From the NCBI RefSeq assembly GCF_037975245.1, contig NC_092570.1, forward strand, positions 18,613,418 to 18,677,417: a stretch of DNA of 64,000 bases. The letters are read 5' to 3'. This DNA is from Apostichopus japonicus (lineage: Eukaryota; Echinodermata; Holothuroidea; Aspidochirotida; Stichopodidae). The notes under the pieces were generated by a model, which searched no databases, was not told where the DNA came from, and saw nothing but the letters and a program-made list of their open reading frames with translations. Each line of letters begins with the position of its first letter. The stretch's first letter is position 1. Position numbers and translations under genes: made by a program. Shown piece by piece: positions 27,001 through 38,205 of the stretch.

Positions 27001-28929
27001 GTCAAGGTTGAAAATGAGAGATTTACAAAACACTTACTTTAATGTTAGGTTATTGTGTAACATTAGGCTTACCTGTCCTAACAAAGAAACTTCTGATATG
27101 ATAGCTTTTTTTTTTAATGTAACCATGGCAACATGAATTTTTAACACATATTCACTCACTCACTCACGCACAAACACACACACAAAATTTGACTTAAAAT
27201 TCTGAGAGCTTGGCTATAAGGAAAGTAGGGTAGAGCTAATAACAATTTGTTGGGCTAGTGACTCATATATGTAAATTGTCTGAACAATGTCTAGAGTACT
27301 ATAGCTCAGTCTACATAGCTTTTGTTTGAATAGAGCAATCACATTAGCCTGTCGGAAACAAGAGTCGTAAGAGTCCATTTGAAACCCATAATAAAACTTC
27401 TCATACGTTCAAGAGATGCTGATATCAACTTTAATATCCCCTGGTAGTATTACGTTCCCTCGTTTTATATGCAAAAAAGTGTTCTCCTCGCAGGAATTTA
27501 TTATTCGACCCAATGTTTCGCCGTATGTCGGTCACTCTCGGGAACGTATTTGTGTTGATCATAAACATTGTACAGCTTCAAAGAAAATTTTGATATGTAC
27601 TTTAAATATCTTTGTGACTTTTTGGAATTGGGCACCATTAAACTGATGTCCAGTCTGACTCATATACGAATATAAATATTCCTTAAAATCGTTTCTGTTC
27701 CTCTTAGAAATGTAGTCTGGCAATCACATGATCATTTTCACATAGTGTGTACATGACTATTGATTTAAGTTGATTCCTTCAAGTGAGGAAATTTGTGCAC
27801 AAATTCAAATCGAAGATCGAAACAATAAATTCGAAGGAGACGGAGTGCTTTACTTTATTAAATATTAAAAACTACATGACTGAACTAGTTTGCCGGCTAA
27901 AAGCTATAACGATCGACTCAAACAGTTTTGCCTTGTTAGTTCTTAACGATCCATGTAGTGATTTACTTTTGCCAGAATATAAACCAAATTTATAATGTTT
28001 TCATGCAGATGTTTACAATAACTAGTTGTTTACAAAACATGAAAAAGACAGGAACGATATGATTAAATCATTATAGATTAATTCATAAATTTACCATAAT
28101 TTTCCTCAAATAAATAATATCGTCCGAGTTTCACCTATTGTAACATATTTTTGTCCTGTTTCTCATGTGATGTAATTAGTAGGAGAAAAATAAAAGTACA
28201 GCTGGTTTTATCACAAAGTAATTTACACTTGTGCTTAAATGTTTATTTTCATATTTTATTTTATTTATATGTAAATTTTTTTGGGGTTAAGATGACGTCT
28301 GTAATGTTAAACGTGAAACTGTCATGTCAAGGCTTTTCCTCGAAACACTCAGTAATTTATCCTCAAGTTTTTTCTCCACCATCCCCATCCCCCGTCCCCC
28401 ATTGCTTCACTTCAATCAGCTATTATCATTTCCATTCAATCTCACAGAATGGACATTTTTCTTTATTTCAGCGCTTTCCAATAACAGCGGCAACCAAGCA
28501 TGTTCAGTAGCCTCTGTCTGACTCTCAATTACCCGTTGGCTGAAAAGTCTCTTGATGCTCTCTATTACACACACACAAAAAGGGGGCAAAAAGAATATGG
28601 AAATAAAATTTTCTTTATAAGTTATTCCTGCTTAGTCTGATTCCTGACCTAATCTTACAGACACCTCTCCGCACGCGCGACTTCTTCTCAAAAATCTTGC
28701 TCCTAGTCACAACGTAATGTCATTCGTTTCCATTAGAAGAAAAAGGAAAAAAAAAATTGATAACTACAAAATCCCTTCTTTCGATCATAATATCCATGCA
28801 TCTAGATTTTTCTCTTTATGCCTAAAAGTCAAATAACTGAAGACATTCCCCTCAGTTAATCCCCTAGCCTTCCCCCCTTTTGCAGCCCCAACCTCTATGT
28901 AATAGCTTTGTTTTATTCTTAGCACGCTT
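24012..28929. other. Long non-coding stretch, no gene recognised
   Basis: It starts with an A/C-rich patch (24010-24130). Small simple repeats follow: GCCT-type near 26575-26600, GAAA near 26855-26875, CACT/CACA near 27150-27185 and C runs near 26263-26275. The longest open frame, 119 codons at 28151-28510, is hydrophobic and low in complexity and shows no domain. Confidence 0.5.
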
Positions 28930-28934
28930 CATTA

Positions 28935-29440
28935 TTGCTGCATGCATGTTGTACCGCCACCCCATATAATCAGATTTCCCCCCTCGTAATCTACAGTTGT
29001 CTCTTATGTTTGTTACATCACCTGCTAGTGTTAGGACGTGTAATCATCGTATCCCGCGCCGAATCTAACGCTGGGGAATATTTTCTCCGTGAAACATTTT
29101 TCATCCCCAAGATTTTTTTTTTTAAATTTTTTTCTTGTGTTGTAATTGAAGTTGTTGGGATCTTCCTATTTGGGCTTGATTCTCACAGGGAGATACGAGT
29201 CTGGCAGCGAATGTTGCGTCGGTTCAACTCTTTTGTCTCGTCTTGTCTGAAGAAAGCCAGGACGGATCGAGGCATGTATGCGTTGGTTTTTTTTCTCGCC
29301 ACGACAAACAAAATTATACTCCTGCAAGCCCGTTCTGTCAAAATCGTCTGGCCGGACTAATGGAGCATCTTGGTTTGTTCCGATACGTCTGCATTTGAAT
29401 TGCTAATCAGGTAACCGGAGAACGGCATCTCGGGATCAGT
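28935..29440 (+). other. Candidate conserved block with the longest open frame of the window
   Basis: A 141-codon frame (28935-29360) has no recognisable domain. It is Phe- and Leu-rich where it crosses T homopolymers (about 29107-29135 and 29284-29296). The sequence at about 29030-29100 and 29180-29440 is richer in CG dinucleotides and less repetitive than its surroundings, which is why I flag it. It may be a regulatory block or a non-coding exon. Protein coding is unlikely because the first codon used is not clearly an ATG in good context and homopolymers interrupt the frame's composition. Confidence 0.25.
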
Positions 29441-30315
29441 TTAAAGAAAGTAACCGTTTTTTTATATATTTTTTTTTTATACTAGTGTGGCGTTCATTCA
29501 ACTCTGAATGTCACTACAGAGGCCTACAGGTTTCCTAGATCTGCAAACTTAGGCATCTCTTTGGCTCGATCTGAGTTTAGCATGTATGACTTGAAACATG
29601 AATCAGGGACACCCACCCCTCGGAGGACCCTGACCCACATAGGTGGGGCAACAGAGGGGGAGACAGTGGCCCCTGATAATAATGGCAGCTTTAATATCGT
29701 GTAAATATTTCCTTCGATCTTTCGATTGAAAATTAATGTTGTGGAACATTGTTGTACTGATGGCTGTACTGTATGCTGATATGGTTTTGAACAAGATTTT
29801 TGAGAGGTTTAACAGAGCTGGGAAGGGTTTGAAAATGATCCAGTTGTGTTTATATTTTCTGTTCAGGTATGAAAGTCTAAATGCATGCATTCATTGGGTG
29901 GGGGAGGAGGAGGAGGGGGAGGGGGAAGGAGCTGTTATACCTATAGAATGCTTTCTTGAAGTTAGGATGGAGTTCGATAAAGAACAATGACACTGTTTTC
30001 ATTGAAGGGATATCCGATCAATGTAACAATACTTAAGATATTGGTCTGAATGAGGAAGAGTTATATTGACCAAGGTTGAAAATAAGTATAAGCCCAGAAG
30101 CCAATGACTATTGATTTGAACTTTCTTAACACTTGGCAGCACCAAGCCAATTAGACCACTCCTCTGACACATTTGTTTTTCCTCAAAGCAATATTAAACA
30201 GCATAAAAAAATGGACAAAACAAAAACAGCAAAGGTAAAAACTCATATTTTTCTACTTTCAAAAGTCTACTTAAGACCCATTTTTTCACTTGTTCTTTTG
30301 TAAATTAATTTACTT

Positions 30316-30397
30316 TCTTTGTAAAGCTCTTTGAGCAGTAACTTTTGTTTACTGATTTGGCGCTATATAAGTCTCATTTATTATTATTATTATTATA
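30316..30397 (+). repeat. Retroelement 3'-tail-like fragment with ATT repeat
   Basis: TTTGTAAAGCTCTTTGAGCAG, a spacer, GGCGCTATATAAG and then an (ATT)n tract make this the best preserved of three copies of the same arrangement in the window. The ATT repeat would be the 3' terminus. The 5' extent cannot be defined from one copy. Confidence 0.6.
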
Positions 30398-33154
30398 TGT
30401 TCCACATCAAAATGTACATAAGTGATAGATTAGAAAATGCCATATGGCATTTGGGTACTTAATCAAGTGGGCCCCCCCCCCCCCCGGCCAAAATGCCAAT
30501 GAAGCAGGTGCCATTTTTCACAGAAAGTGGGCCCCTTGGTCCTTGAAACCACAATTTCACCTGGATTTAATGTAACCCCAAAACGAAGCTGTATACCGAC
30601 CATACTCATGGCTTAAAAATACCTGACAAACTGCCGTACGGGTATTTCATAATATGAAATCGCTGTGGGAAGGATAGCTACTTATTTTCATAAAAAAAAA
30701 AAAAGATGTCATAAATTGGAATGCTGAGGTATGCTTAGGAAAACGATAAGGTATTTGGCAGTACTGGAGTTGAATTTATTCCTAGAGCAGCTGTAGATAT
30801 TATATATATGTATATATACATCTATATATATCTATCTATATACCACTATAAACTCTCATCACTTCAGCTTGCCAGATTGGAATTTAGTGGGGGATGGCCA
30901 GTTCCCTAAGGTATCTAAGATTTATTATGGATGGGAGAGCTCCCTGCAAACCATAAACCATTAAGAAATGTAATATTGCAAACATACATTGTACACAAAG
31001 AGGTCCCTAGCTATATAAGATGCCTGTCTGCCTGTGTGAGGAGGAGATTACCATATTGTGTTATGGTGTGGATGTTTTCAACATCCTCCCAACACTGTTC
31101 TGGGTAGAGTAATAAGGTAATATTGAAGAGGATGTGTCACCACGGATATAGTCTGCTGATATGTCACCGGGGATGTAGTCAACAGCAGAATGAGAGAAAC
31201 ATGTACTAGTATGGACACTACAGAAATGTGGTTAATGGAAGCAGACATATCGGTGTGGGGTCCAGGGTGCCACCATAGGGCCCCCTGGTGGGAGGTCGAG
31301 GGGGTGCAAAGCTCTGCTGTTACCATTATTTCTAGTGAAAGTCATACGGAACTTGATCAAAAGCGTAGAATTTAGGAGCTAGACGCAAGCTAGTGAGATT
31401 ATGGGCAATAGAAGGCGAAGATTTATGTACATATTCCTTCCTACCTGATGGTCAGGTGATACGAAAGGAGAAAGCTAAAGGTATGATAGAAGGGTATGGG
31501 TGAAATCAACAAGATATCTTGTCCATGGATGAAGTAAGGACTTTTATTAGTTCTTCAATGTTTTTGATGCTTTTGATGGTTTAGATGTGCAGTATGTTTG
31601 ACTTACTCTAACCTAGAGGAGAGTAAGCAACAGACATGCAGTATAAACTAAAAGTGTGTTTTTCAGACAAATTTTGAAAGACTTGCAACTCTTTTTTTGC
31701 CCTTCAAGAAATCTTGCTTGTTGCTCTTTTTATATTGAAGAAGGCTTTATTGTCCCCTGATTAAGTTGTTGTTCTTCAGTTGATTGACCTTTAAGTTAAC
31801 AGTGACTGACATCCCAAAACGATACCTTGCTACGGTCCCCCATCTTGACGAGAAACCTCTTTTGGATCGTTACCTTAAGACTCGAGCATTTTCTCAAAAT
31901 CCTCCTACGTCTCAGCAGAAGTCGCTAACCTTATGCAACAACGCTGACCTAATGTGTAGAAAGGGCAGCAGCAGCAGCAGGGCCTCCCGAGTGGAAAGTC
32001 TTCCTCGCGGCTTGAGAGTGGTTTGTGTTACAGTCGTATCAGCAATTTCATTGAAGCGTAATAAACGGCAGGATCGGTAAAAAGAATTGAAGAAAATGAA
32101 TAGATCCATAAAATGTAAGATAATGATTACATAGATTAATCAATACATGAAGAAGAAAGTCAGTCTGGAGGTCCCTCCAACAAAAAATTGTTACAGATCA
32201 TCTGTCCTCTACAGAGTTCTAGAAGCTTCCATAGGTAGAAGCAAAATTCAGTATTAATTATCGCAACATTGATCAGACTGCTGCAACCACGGCCAAATCT
32301 TTTCAAAGAATATCGCTGACCATCCATCATCCGGTTATTCACCTCTCTTATTAAGTGATTGAGGAACCTCTTTCGTTGTTTCTCACAATGCATTCGTTAA
32401 CTGTCTGCCACTTGGAAGGGCCAAGAATGTATTATCTTCTCTTTTGCTTTCTTTTGAGAGAGAGAGAGAGAGGGAGATAAAAAAGTTCATTAAATGGAGA
32501 AAGATTGTACTATTATCGTCATTAGTCACAAAAATGTTGTCACTCGATGCTGACCTGGGATATGCCTCTTTGAGCAGACACAAAACAAAACTTGGAATAT
32601 CATCATCGTCGTCATATTCATGTGATATAGATTATATACCTTGAAATGATGAATAACACCCAATTAAACAGCTAAGGACTAAAAAAAACCCTCCGTCTCT
32701 GGAGAGATATATATCATGGTTTTAGATACACTTAAGGATCGGGCTGTTTATTTGTCCAAATCAAGTTGGCTTAATATCTTCTAGATCTCTTTTGCTTTAC
32801 TTTCACATTCCATGGGAACAGACTTTTTGTCTTTAATGCCAATGCCATAATGAGGACACATTTACAAACAATCATCACTTATTATTAAAACAAATATAAT
32901 GATGTGTAACAATTCTTGTCAAAGGTAGTAATTAGACAATGGAAAAGAGCAACCAAAAAAAAAAACCCTTTTACATTGTCTAAAAATATCCCCATCACTT
33001 TTCCATGATTGGTTGACTTTTATAATTATATATAAAAAGCTGAATTTGTCATGAAATCCCTTCCCTGCGGGTTTCTGGGTTGTATCTATTATGAAACTGA
33101 GGGGTCATCCTGTGGCTTCTGACTGGTGCCCCCAGCAAAGAAATATGACTATAT
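30398..33154. other. Non-coding stretch, no gene recognised
   Basis: It contains a run of C at about 30472-30485, AT/TATC simple repeats at 30800-30845, five CAG in a row at about 31967-31981, and GA repeats at about 32455-32475. The 98-codon frame at 31784-32080 includes the CAG run as a short serine tract and has no recognisable domain. Confidence 0.5.
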
Positions 33155-33230
33155 AGCTGGTTAGCTCATGTATGGTAGAGGGCTGGGCGTGTAACCCAGA
33201 GGTCACTGGTTCCTGTAGCTATGGAACGTG
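33155..33230 (+). mobile_element. tRNA-like head of a decayed SINE
   Basis: A tRNA-like series is visible: GGTTAGCTCATGTATGGTAG (D-arm and A-box-like), then GGGCTGGGCGTGTAACCCAG (anticodon-arm-like, CTGGG pairing with CCCAG), then GGTCACTGGTTCCTG in place of a proper B box. The B box has lost its GGTTCGA core, so this is neither a functional tRNA nor an active promoter. The downstream part is not recognisable. Confidence 0.45.
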
Positions 33231-34539
33231 GAACATGAAAGATTTTATCGATGCTCTTTATAACATATGCCTACCAGTTCGGGGGATTATAATCGTCATT
33301 TGAAAAACATTGTCAGCTGCGGAGAACGACATTACCGATGGCATTGAAATTTCTCCTTCTGTTTTTTTGATGTATGATTGTAATTAATTAAGTTATCATG
33401 ATGTATGAATCCTTACTCCTGATCCTGTATTAATATTTTTTTTCCAAACAAAGTTACAATGTGTAAGATGTATGTTATTTTCTTTTTATAACAGAACTGT
33501 TTCATCACTGTCAACATAGAGTAGTTATGTATGGAATGTATACATCCGCAGCGCTGCTTCGGATCTTGAGCAGGTCTGCGCTGTATATAGACACCAGCTT
33601 CGGCCTTCGTTCAGCGAATGTGCTCTAATTAAGCTGTATTTTGAAATTAGGATCTAATTTTGTATCATTCCCACCATGCAAGCAATGAAGTAAGATTCAC
33701 TCAGAATTTGACAAAATTTGACAAATCTATTGACCAGTGATGACCAGAGGTGTCTAGAGCTACCCTGGACGGACCCTGGGTACAATACGTGACCCCTCCC
33801 ATCCCCTCTCTCATCAGGCCTGGTAACGACCAATATTCTTGTACTAATTAGTGGTCACATTTATATTCTAAATTCTTTTGAATATTTCCGATATTGTTAC
33901 CAAGTACTTCGTTTGTCTTTTGTTAATATAAGAGATACTTTTCAATAGGAACTCTGCTTTTCTTTCTCCATGTGTGAAGTCACAACCATGTTATTAAGTT
34001 ACAGTTCTACAGTGTTTAAATATAATGTATAGGCTTTTTTCGGTAGTGGAGAACATTGTGATAGGTTGCATACTTCTAAGATTTCCACACATATTTGTTT
34101 TTAATCTTTTATATACAACTAGTTCACACATAAAGAAAGCATTATTTTGTGGACTTTGGTCTCATTGTTAAGTACAATGTTTACTCTCGTTTAAGAGGAA
34201 GTTAAAAATATAGCTCCAGTTTTGAAAGCCCTTTCCACATTTGTGTGCACAAGAAGTTGTTATGCATGGCATGGCAGTAATAGTTTATGGCACGGTTATA
34301 AAATCCCACAAAATGCCATTCTCTTGGGTTGCTCTGCTGGAGTTCAGCCAAACACCAACCATGATTTAGTGGCTTCTAAATGTTTGTCTAAAATTACTTT
34401 GTGAATTAGGCTCTATGTGTACAGTAAGTCCATACAAATAGTTCACTAAAATTAGTATGTCAGTTTCTGTATGATTCTGTTCCACTCACTAGAGGGCCAT
34501 TTGGGATACATTATTTTCATTCACCTTTCCCCGTAACCC

Positions 34540-34583
34540 GTAAACAACACAACATCCCGTAAACAACATTATACCGTAAACAA
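34540..34583 (+). promoter_or_regulatory. Cluster of three forkhead-type sites
   Basis: GTAAACAACA occurs three times, starting at 34540, 34559 and 34576. GTAAACAA matches the core recognised by forkhead (FOX) proteins. Spacings are 19 and 17 bp. The copies may come from a small decayed tandem repeat (CCCGTAAACAACA-like units), so regulatory function is only an inference. Confidence 0.35.
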
Positions 34584-34770
34584 CATACATCTTTCATGTG
34601 ATGGCAACTTTGATACCTTTTTCAGAGTGGACACCTGTATATCTGATGTGTGATATCATCTAGTACTAATAGCAAGGGAATGTAGATATATTAACATATC
34701 TCTTATGTAGCATACACCAGTCTATAGCTCTCATTGAAATGGATGTCTGCGCCTACTGTTAGCAGAAATG

Positions 34771-35020
34771 TGACCCCTCTTTCTCCTCCCTCATCCTTCT
34801 CTCCTCCATTCCCTACAATCTCCTCCCTCCTCTTCCTTCCTTCTTTTCTCTCCCTCCATTCCTTCCCTCTTCACACCATCCTTTCCCTTTTCTCCCACCG
34901 TGCTTTCCCCATGCTCCCCCCTTTCCTCTTCTCCCTCTAACTTCCATTTATTCTGCTGCCATCCTCCTCTCCCTTCGTTTGTTACCCTTCTGCACCTCCC
35001 TCCCCTGTCCCCTCCCTGAT
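34771..35020. repeat. Long polypyrimidine tract
   Basis: About 250 bp are composed almost entirely of C and T on the plus strand, with few interruptions. A further C-rich stretch lies at 35108-35135. Such mirror-like tracts can adopt triplex structures. The open frame across it is a low-complexity Ser/Pro/Leu/Phe by-product. Confidence 0.8.
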
Positions 35021-35622
35021 CCCTTGTTATACGAGCAATTTAAAACCTTTATCAACAATGTGTTGACAATTTGTAATTCTCGATGCTTTTACAAACCTTT
35101 CACTGTTCTCTCCCCCTCCCCCCCTCCCCCAGGCCCTTCTTCCAGTAGATTAGCATATCCAATGACTGTTTGCAATTACAACCTGAAGTTCAGTAAGTGA
35201 ATATTTAAAAAATATAGGACTTGAATAAAAATTCTTAAGATATTTGATGGCTGCTGAATGGTATGAAAAGCAGGGGTACATGAAGAGGAGGGCTCTTAAC
35301 CATTGACAGCACACACACACAGATAATATAAGGATAAGTCCTGCAGGGTCAAATCTCAAGGTCATAGACCGAATATGCCAATTAACTCTTTGAGAGGACA
35401 TTTACCAGACAGAGTATGTGTGAGAGTCTGAGAGGTTGGTATTTTACAATGCTGGACTTTTCTAGGTAATTATACCAATCCCTTTGGAGCAGGTTAACTT
35501 TTAAACAGCAAGCAGCCTTTATTATAGTGCAAGTACCAGGGAATAATTTATCCCATGTGGCCTTGCAAAATGGTCAAATTGCGACTGAGTCCAAATATGT
35601 GTTAGCTGTTTGTTTATGAGTA

Positions 35623-36034
35623 GATCTCCATAGTGCCCATTAATAAAATCTATAAATATATCTCTTTAGTGCCCGGTGCTAGAATCTGTAAATAGATCTC
35701 CTTAGTGCCCAGTACTAGAATCTGTAAATAGATCTCCTTAGTGCCCAGTATTAGAACCTATGAGTCGATCTCCATAGTGCCCATTAATAAAATCTATAAA
35801 TATATCTCTTTAGTGCCCGGTGCTAGAATCTGTAAATAGATCTCCTTAGTGCCCAGTACTAGAATCTGTAAATAGATCTCCTTTGTGCCCAGTACTAGAA
35901 CCTATGAGTAGATCTCCATAGTGCCCATTAATAAAATCTATAAATATATCTCTTTAGTGCCCGGTGCTAGAATCTGTAAATAGATCTCCTTAGTGCCCAG
36001 TACTAGAATCTGTAAATAGATAGTGCCCAGTACA
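35623..36034. repeat. Nested satellite: 36-bp monomers in a 144-bp higher-order unit
   Basis: Four distinguishable 36-bp monomers follow in fixed order: GATCTCCATAGTGCCCATTA..., TATCTCTTTAGTGCCCGGTG..., GATCTCCTTAGTGCCCAGTA... and a fourth ending ACCTATGAGT(A/C). The first monomer recurs at 35623, 35767 and 35911, exactly 144 bp apart each time. The third higher-order copy breaks off inside its fourth monomer near 36034. Copies 1 and 2 are nearly identical, while the monomers within one unit differ clearly. This is the signature of recent duplication of a four-monomer block. Confidence 0.95.
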
Positions 36035-36035
36035 G

Positions 36036-36102
36036 AGGGATGGATGGATGGACAGACAGGGAGGGATGGATGGACAGACAGACAGAGGAAGGTATGGATG
36101 GA
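36036..36102. repeat. GGAT/GGAC/AGAC tetranucleotide repeats
   Basis: This mixed tetranucleotide tract (GGATGGATGGAC, AGACAGAC) directly adjoins the end of the 36/144-bp satellite. Confidence 0.8.
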
Positions 36103-37117
36103 CAAACCAATGGATAGCTAAGCATATGATCTATGTAAAGCATGGACTTGTCAAGAAGCTACAAGCTCCTATAAATATTTCATATAAACTACAACCAACT
36201 TACCAATTTTTTAGTTACTTTTTTTATTTATCATCTTACATATTTTATCTAACCTAACTGTCATTTGTCAATCCATAAAGCAGTTGTTTTTGCATGTCTA
36301 ACCCAAACAGTCATCCTCAGAAAAAAGCAGGACTGTACTCGATCAAAACAAATAGAATCTTTACGAGGGAACTTGTAGTGATTGGATTTGATTAAATTCT
36401 CAACATATTTTCAATTAGCCCACACATAATAATACTAATCCATGTGTGAAAAAAAAAACCATGTTTAATATAATGAATAATATTGGACATGTTCATATTA
36501 GTATGTGAAATGAAACTTCACTCATAATAAACTGGGTTGGAGATTTTTTTTAATAAGCAAAACTTGGATTCATTTGATTTCAGTCCAAATTATAAAAAAA
36601 AAATTCATGAAAATGATTGTTTTTCATCATCCCATAGGATATGTTTGTCATGAATGTATGAATATCTTTAATGTTAAATTACGTACACATTGAGTGCACT
36701 ATAGATGTCGTGCTACAAACGGGCACACATTTAGTCATTTCATTAACAGATATATCATAAACAACAATTGATTTTAATCATTAATCATTGCACAAATTTT
36801 GGACACTATTTAACATTTTAAGGTTCCTTCCCAGGAAACCCAGTATGAGAACCCGGAGATTCTGAATACGAATTAACAATAGTTTTGGAATATATTTATG
36901 CGCTGCTCAGAGAGAGACCCAACTCTGACTTTCTGCTATACAAAATTGGAAAGTTCAGTGAAAGAAAAAGCTACAACTTATCTCACTTTAGATAAATTGA
37001 AAGCAACAAATTTCTTTTTTTGTTATGAAATAAAATTTCATTCTTGAAATGTATTAGCTTCCTACATTGGAATTGAACATTTCAAAATGTGTAGATAAAG
37101 ATAGACATATATGGCAG

Positions 37118-37244
37118 TCAATGCCAAGAGTAGGTAACGGTATAGTTTTGGTAGGTTTCACACTGTGAATATTTAGCCTGTCAATGCCGAGAGCAAGTAA
37201 CTGGTATAGTTTCGGTAGGTTTCACACTGTGAATATTTTGCCAG
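37118..37244. repeat. 63-bp tandem duplication
   Basis: Two units beginning TCAATGCC, at 37118 and 37181, share GGTAGGTTTCACACTGTGAA and most other bases. The few differences indicate a fairly recent duplication. Confidence 0.85.
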
Positions 37245-37659
37245 TAAACAAGCATCCTGAAATTCTAGAAACGATATGCAAAGCAGTTTTCTCAGAGACA
37301 CTAAAGAACTATGTGACCTTTGACACCGTCATATGGCACCCTAAGAATTAAGTCTAATTTCTTCAGGAATATTTTCTTTTTTTGGTTGTCTTGATCTTTG
37401 TTGACCTCTTGGTCATAAAACATCTGTCAGAAATATTTCCTCCTCCCCTTAAAAAATAGCTATAATTTTCCATACACATACACACACACAAACATATCTA
37501 TATCTATATAAATATCGTGTAGGTATACTATTTTAAAAATATATATATATATATAGATATGGGAAGTAATTGACTTGTATAATTAGTATTGTTTCTCCCC
37601 TCATTTGACCATCAATAGGAAGTGTTTTTTCCTTTGAAAAGGCTTATTTATACTTCTTC

Positions 37660-38203
37660 CTTAAACTTCTTCTTTTTGACTGATAATTTCCTTCCCCCAA
37701 CCCCCCCCCCTCTCGTCTACCCGCGTATGACCTGTGGCAGTTAAAGGTCTCTCTCCTCCTGTGTCTGGCTTCTGTCGCATGCAGTGGTATCCTGCAGCAC
37801 ACAGGGATCATACACAGTCTAGCTTCTGTTGCATGCAACAGTAGTATCCATGCTGCAGCAGCACACAGAGGGATCTGTCTATCTAACCATTCAGTCTGAC
37901 ACAAGCCGCTTTACACCAAACAAGCTCTCCAGCTGCTTCTTCACAGTACTACTACAACACACCGCTACTCAGCTTGTTTTGTCTGGCTGCTTCTGCTGCT
38001 GCTGCTGCTGTTATATGCATACATAACGTATATAGATAGGTATCTATGCAGAGCTAACAAACTGCTACCCACCACAGCCACGCCACCGCCGCCGAGACAC
38101 TATTAGCTCTGACTTTCAGTAGTGTGGAATGCATGTCCCCAGAACATCAACACATGCCCTGAGTAGCACACAGGGCTCGCAAATCGACACCATCAGCAAC
38201 ACT
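37660..38203 (+). other. Candidate non-coding 5' exon / promoter-proximal segment with CTG run
   Basis: This segment differs from its AT-rich surroundings: it is C-, G- and CAG/CTG-rich and ends in ACT|GTGAGTG, a good splice donor with GT at 38204-38205. It contains six consecutive CTG (37993-38010), CGCCACCGCCGCCGAG near 38082, and about fifteen YGCY motifs, ten of them between about 37945 and 38095. Positions 37763-37816 and 37817 onward are a roughly 54-bp tandem duplication with CATGCA and CTGCAGCA motifs. No long ORF is convincing. Muscleblind genes commonly have non-coding upstream exons, and this lies about 17 kb upstream on the same strand as the MBNL coding exon. The link is inferred, not shown. 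Confidence 0.35.
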
Positions 38204-38205
38204 GT

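Noticed and set aside
29736-29990. 84-codon frame with a poly-Glu/Gly segment
   Set aside because: The acidic run is the translation of a GGA/GGG-rich tract, and there is no domain or exon boundary support.
31784-32080. 98-codon frame with a serine run
   Set aside because: The serines come from a (CAG)5 tract read in another frame. An opposite-strand frame overlaps, and nothing is recognised.
33155-33230. Functional tRNA gene
   Set aside because: The anticodon-arm-like helix is present, but the B box has lost its GGTTCGA core, and no 3' acceptor strand pairs with the 5' end.
35623-36034. CRISPR-like array because of regular 36-bp spacing
   Set aside because: The units are contiguous 36-bp monomers with no unique spacers between conserved repeats, and the context is eukaryotic. 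It is a higher-order satellite.
37829-38026. Frame ending in a run of six cysteines
   Set aside because: The cysteines are the TGC reading of the CTG run. There is no domain, and the segment is better read as a non-coding exon candidate.
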